Below, one piece after another: positions 63,172 to 64,000 of a stretch of DNA of 64,000 nt. The notes beneath the pieces are model-generated. The model did not search any database and was not told where the DNA came from. It worked only from the letters and a program-made list of their open reading frames with translations. The stretch is from Carnobacterium viridans (lineage in GTDB: Bacteria; Bacillota; Bacilli; Lactobacillales; Carnobacteriaceae). The position numbers and the translations under genes are program-made. Within the stretch, counting starts at the first letter, position 1. Each line of letters opens with the position of its first letter. The stretch lies in NCBI RefSeq assembly GCF_900102725.1, contig NZ_FNJW01000008.1, positions 2,268,501 to 2,332,500 of the forward strand, in the 5' to 3' direction.

Positions 63172-64000
63172 TTGGAGTTATGATTTGCCAACTAGTTTAC
63201 AAGTGAAGTCATTTCTAAAAACAAAAGGAATTTCACGTAGTTTACTAGCAAAAATAAAGTTTCATGGAGGAAAGATTGAAGTCAATGAAACGGAGGTAAC
63301 GGTACGCTATCTTTTAAAAAGCAAAGATACTGTGCAAGTTACCATCCCTGATGAAGCGCCTCATGAAACAACTGTCCCTATTGATATTCCTATTGATATC
63401 GTATACGAAGATGAGCACTATTTGGTTGTAAATAAACCATATGGGGTAGCCTCAGTCCCTTCTCAAGTACATCCTGAAGGAACTATGGCTAATCGCGTCA
63501 AGGGCTATTATGTACGTCAAAATTACGCTGATCAGGTTATTCATATTGTGACTAGACTTGACCGTGACACCACAGGCCTTATGTTGTTTGCTAAACATGG
63601 ATACGCACATGCACTAATGGATACTAAATTAAGAGCTAAAGAAATTACAAAAAAATATACTGCCTTAATCGGTGGGCAGTTGAACAAAGCTGAACATGGA
63701 TTTATTGATGCGCCAATCGCACGCACCACTGATTCAATTATTACTAGAAGAGCTCATGATTCTGGAAAAGAAGCATTAACTGAATATTGGATCAAAGGAT
63801 CTTTTCCACAAGCTACTTTAGTTGATATTCAATTGCACACCGGCAGGACCCACCAAATTAGGGTGCATTTTGCCCATATCGGTCATCCATTAATGGGTGA
63901 TGACTTATATGGTGGTGAAAAAAATACTTGGATAACCAGGCAGGCGTTGCATTGCAGAGAGCTGAACTTTAGTCATCCTTTTACAAATGAACAAATAAAT
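63161..64000 (+). CDS. RluA-family pseudouridine synthase, 3' end cut off by window
   Basis: The frame opens at ATG 63161 and is still open at base 64000, giving 280 residues. An S4-like RNA-binding N-terminus (about 10-70) is followed by the RluA/RluD catalytic domain. The catalytic aspartate lies in IVTRLDRDTTGLMLFAK, with the later motifs LHTGRTHQIRVHFAHIGHPL and GDDLYGG. It probably modifies uridines in rRNA; the exact site cannot be told. It overlaps nadK and corresponds by position to Bacillus yjbO. About 15-25 residues are probably missing at the end. Confidence 0.94.
   Translation, partial: MKFSWSYDLPTSLQVKSFLKTKGISRSLLAKIKFHGGKIEVNETEVTVRYLLKSKDTVQVTIPDEAPHETTVPIDIPIDIVYEDEHYLVVNKPYGVASVPSQVHPEGTMANRVKGYYVRQNYADQVIHIVTRLDRDTTGLMLFAKHGYAHALMDTKLRAKEITKKYTALIGGQLNKAEHGFIDAPIARTTDSIITRRAHDSGKEALTEYWIKGSFPQATLVDIQLHTGRTHQIRVHFAHIGHPLMGDDLYGGEKNTWITRQALHCRELNFSHPFTNEQIN

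Overview
The window looks like chromosomal DNA from a low-GC Gram-positive bacterium of the order Lactobacillales. Carnobacterium or a close relative is my best guess, inferred from protein flavour and gene order without a database search. It is AT-rich, has strong AGGAGG-type ribosome binding sites and many hairpin-plus-T-run terminators. Most genes are housekeeping genes in blocks that match Bacillus subtilis gene order. I see no rRNA, tRNA, CRISPR array, prophage or transposase gene.

Layout. 1-3.7 kb: the 3' end of dinB, then ytkL-ytoI-nrnA. 3.9-5.3 kb: a minus-strand CorC/HlyC-type membrane protein with a long leader. 5.8-13.6 kb: a class A penicillin-binding protein, yheA, and the yhaO-yhaN-yhaM nuclease genes. 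13.6-18.7 kb: prsA, yhaH and hit on the minus strand; ecsAB and dat on the plus strand. 19.3-27.3 kb: ytmP, trmB, ytzB (minus), ytoP, ytpP, a universal stress gene, ytpR, sftA. 27.7-36.5 kb: murC, polA-mutM-coaE, nrdR-dnaB-dnaI. 36.6-40.3 kb: a T-box leader with thrS, then an L20-type leader with infC-rpmI-rplT. 40.6-44.1 kb: two tandem oppA paralogues. 44.3-48.9 kb: a second M42 peptidase, an orphan hemY/cgoX-like oxidase, an MBL hydrolase, lplJ. 49.2-50.7 kb: trpS and a small membrane protein (minus). 51-55 kb: oppBCDF. 55.5-64 kb: spxA, mecA, coiA, pepF, spxH and yjbK (minus), relQ-nadK and a truncated RluA-family pseudouridine synthase.

How the genes fit together. The window is rich in envelope quality control (PBP, PrsA, MurC, Dat, EcsAB), DNA replication and repair (DinB, PolA, MutM, DnaB, DnaI, SftA, YhaO/YhaN), nucleotide recycling (NrnA, YhaM, NrdR), peptide uptake and breakdown (Opp, PepF, two M42 peptidases), and ClpP-linked stress control (Spx, MecA, SpxH) beside alarmone synthesis (RelQ).

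The most notable non-genic feature is a family of five dispersed non-coding elements (A-E, 81-264 bp). They have imperfect terminal inverted repeats and 8-bp flanking direct repeats, perfect in two copies, so they look like MITEs. All sit just after gene 3' ends, mostly beside intrinsic terminators, and the long form has a paired stem with one compensatory base change. Other points of interest are an 18-unit 12-bp repeat inside sftA, a hairpin that may shorten an overlong Shine-Dalgarno spacing, a probable AUA start codon for infC, and a possible gene remnant between oppF and spxA.
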